This document shows, in pieces, positions 50,960 to 51,195 of a DNA stretch of 51,195 nucleotides. The position numbers and the translations under genes were made by a program. The notes beneath the pieces were generated by a model, which was not told the DNA's origin, searched no databases, and saw only the letters and a list, made by a program, of their open reading frames with translations. Each line of letters starts with the position of its first letter. Within the stretch, counting starts at the first letter, position 1. Source of the DNA: Bacteroidales bacterium UBA2714 (GTDB taxonomy: Bacteria; Bacteroidota; Bacteroidia; Bacteroidales; P3); contig DEKU01000065.1 in assembly GCA_002354035.1 (NCBI GenBank), positions 29,432-80,626 on the forward strand, given 5' to 3'.

Positions 50960-51195
50960 CCTCTAATAATAGCCCGATAGGGCTTTCCGCTTAATAGAAA
51001 CACGCGGGCCGTAAGCAAGTATTCCCTGTAGGGGATTTCGCTTAATCCTTATTAATGTCGCTGGTTCTTTGTTTATTACTATTAAGAGGTAACCCCTACG
51101 GGGTATGTCGCATGGCTCTTTGCCTATTGCTATCAAGAGGTAACCCCTACGGGGTATATTGCTGGTTCTTTATTTATTGCTATTAAGAGGTAACC
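50960..51195. repeat. array of degenerate palindromic repeats (about 50-bp spacing), truncated by the window edge
   Basis: Units share a small GC palindrome followed by a TTTCGCTT-like tail. The cores are AGCCC-GATA-GGGCT (from 50971), TTCCC-TGTA-GGGGA (51022), ACCCC-TAC-GGGGT (51092 and 51143), and the start of another at 51193. The last units are preceded by CTATTAAGAGGTA. Spacings are 51, 70, 51 and 50 bases. The repeats are not separated by unique spacers and have no coding sense. The array continues beyond the window. Confidence 0.75.

Noticed and set aside
50960..51195. Possible CRISPR array at the right edge
   Set aside because: Units are degenerate and nearly contiguous in similarity, without unique spacers of even length, and no cas gene is present in the window.

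Overview
The window is chromosomal DNA from a fairly GC-rich member of the Bacteroidota, most likely order Bacteroidales. The evidence is a complete SprA translocon gene of the type IX secretion system, TonB-dependent receptors with CarboxypepD-like N-termini, a DUF4249 lipoprotein, a DAHP synthase/chorismate mutase fusion, and the Bacteroidota -7 promoter box TAnnTTTG in front of many genes. I cannot place it below order. I see no insertion sequence, prophage, CRISPR array, tRNA or rRNA.

Left part (1-16487): an nqrA-B-C-D-E-F operon for the sodium pump NADH:quinone oxidoreductase runs leftward, and nqrF is cut by the window edge. A 1-kb leader/intergenic stretch follows, then a lone outer-membrane beta-barrel receptor on the plus strand. 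Next come a secreted DNA/RNA endonuclease and two equal-length Na/phosphate cotransporter paralogues on the minus strand. Both paralogues have the same upstream layout: a -7 box and four 11-bp-spaced GTT repeats resembling a PhoB-type operator. A His-rich cation diffusion facilitator and an Xaa-Pro aminopeptidase complete this part.

Middle (16488-28131): the aminopeptidase and a glutamine synthetase diverge from one nearly perfect palindrome carrying a -7 box on each strand. A plus-strand run follows: small lipoprotein, folK, TonB receptor, DUF4249 lipoprotein, shikimate kinase. It meets head-on a minus-strand run of DAHP synthase/chorismate mutase, a small lipoprotein and a radical SAM/SPASM enzyme. 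The stop codons of the two converging genes overlap in the same TTAA. The lipoprotein/radical SAM pair is the best candidate for a poorly understood system here. rplU-rpmA with a clear terminator and a DUF3667 zinc-ribbon membrane protein follow.

Right part (28132-51195): a long minus-strand series runs from 44377 to 28132: beta-helix lipoprotein, ruvA, sprA, TPR protein, DedA protein, an unannotated 51-residue membrane microprotein, sufS, recN and an M23 peptidase. An M64 metallopeptidase (minus) then diverges from a YciO/YrdC protein, a small membrane protein and panC (plus), which ends in a strong terminator. An AAA/DUF234 ATPase with a palindromic leader and a sialidase lipoprotein follow. 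The window ends in an array of short palindromic repeats with about 50-bp spacing.

Taken together the region is mostly core metabolism (respiration, nitrogen, folate, aromatic amino acids, pantothenate, Fe-S and DNA repair) mixed with cell-envelope and secreted functions. Dispersed AT-rich dyad elements lie in several of the longer gaps.
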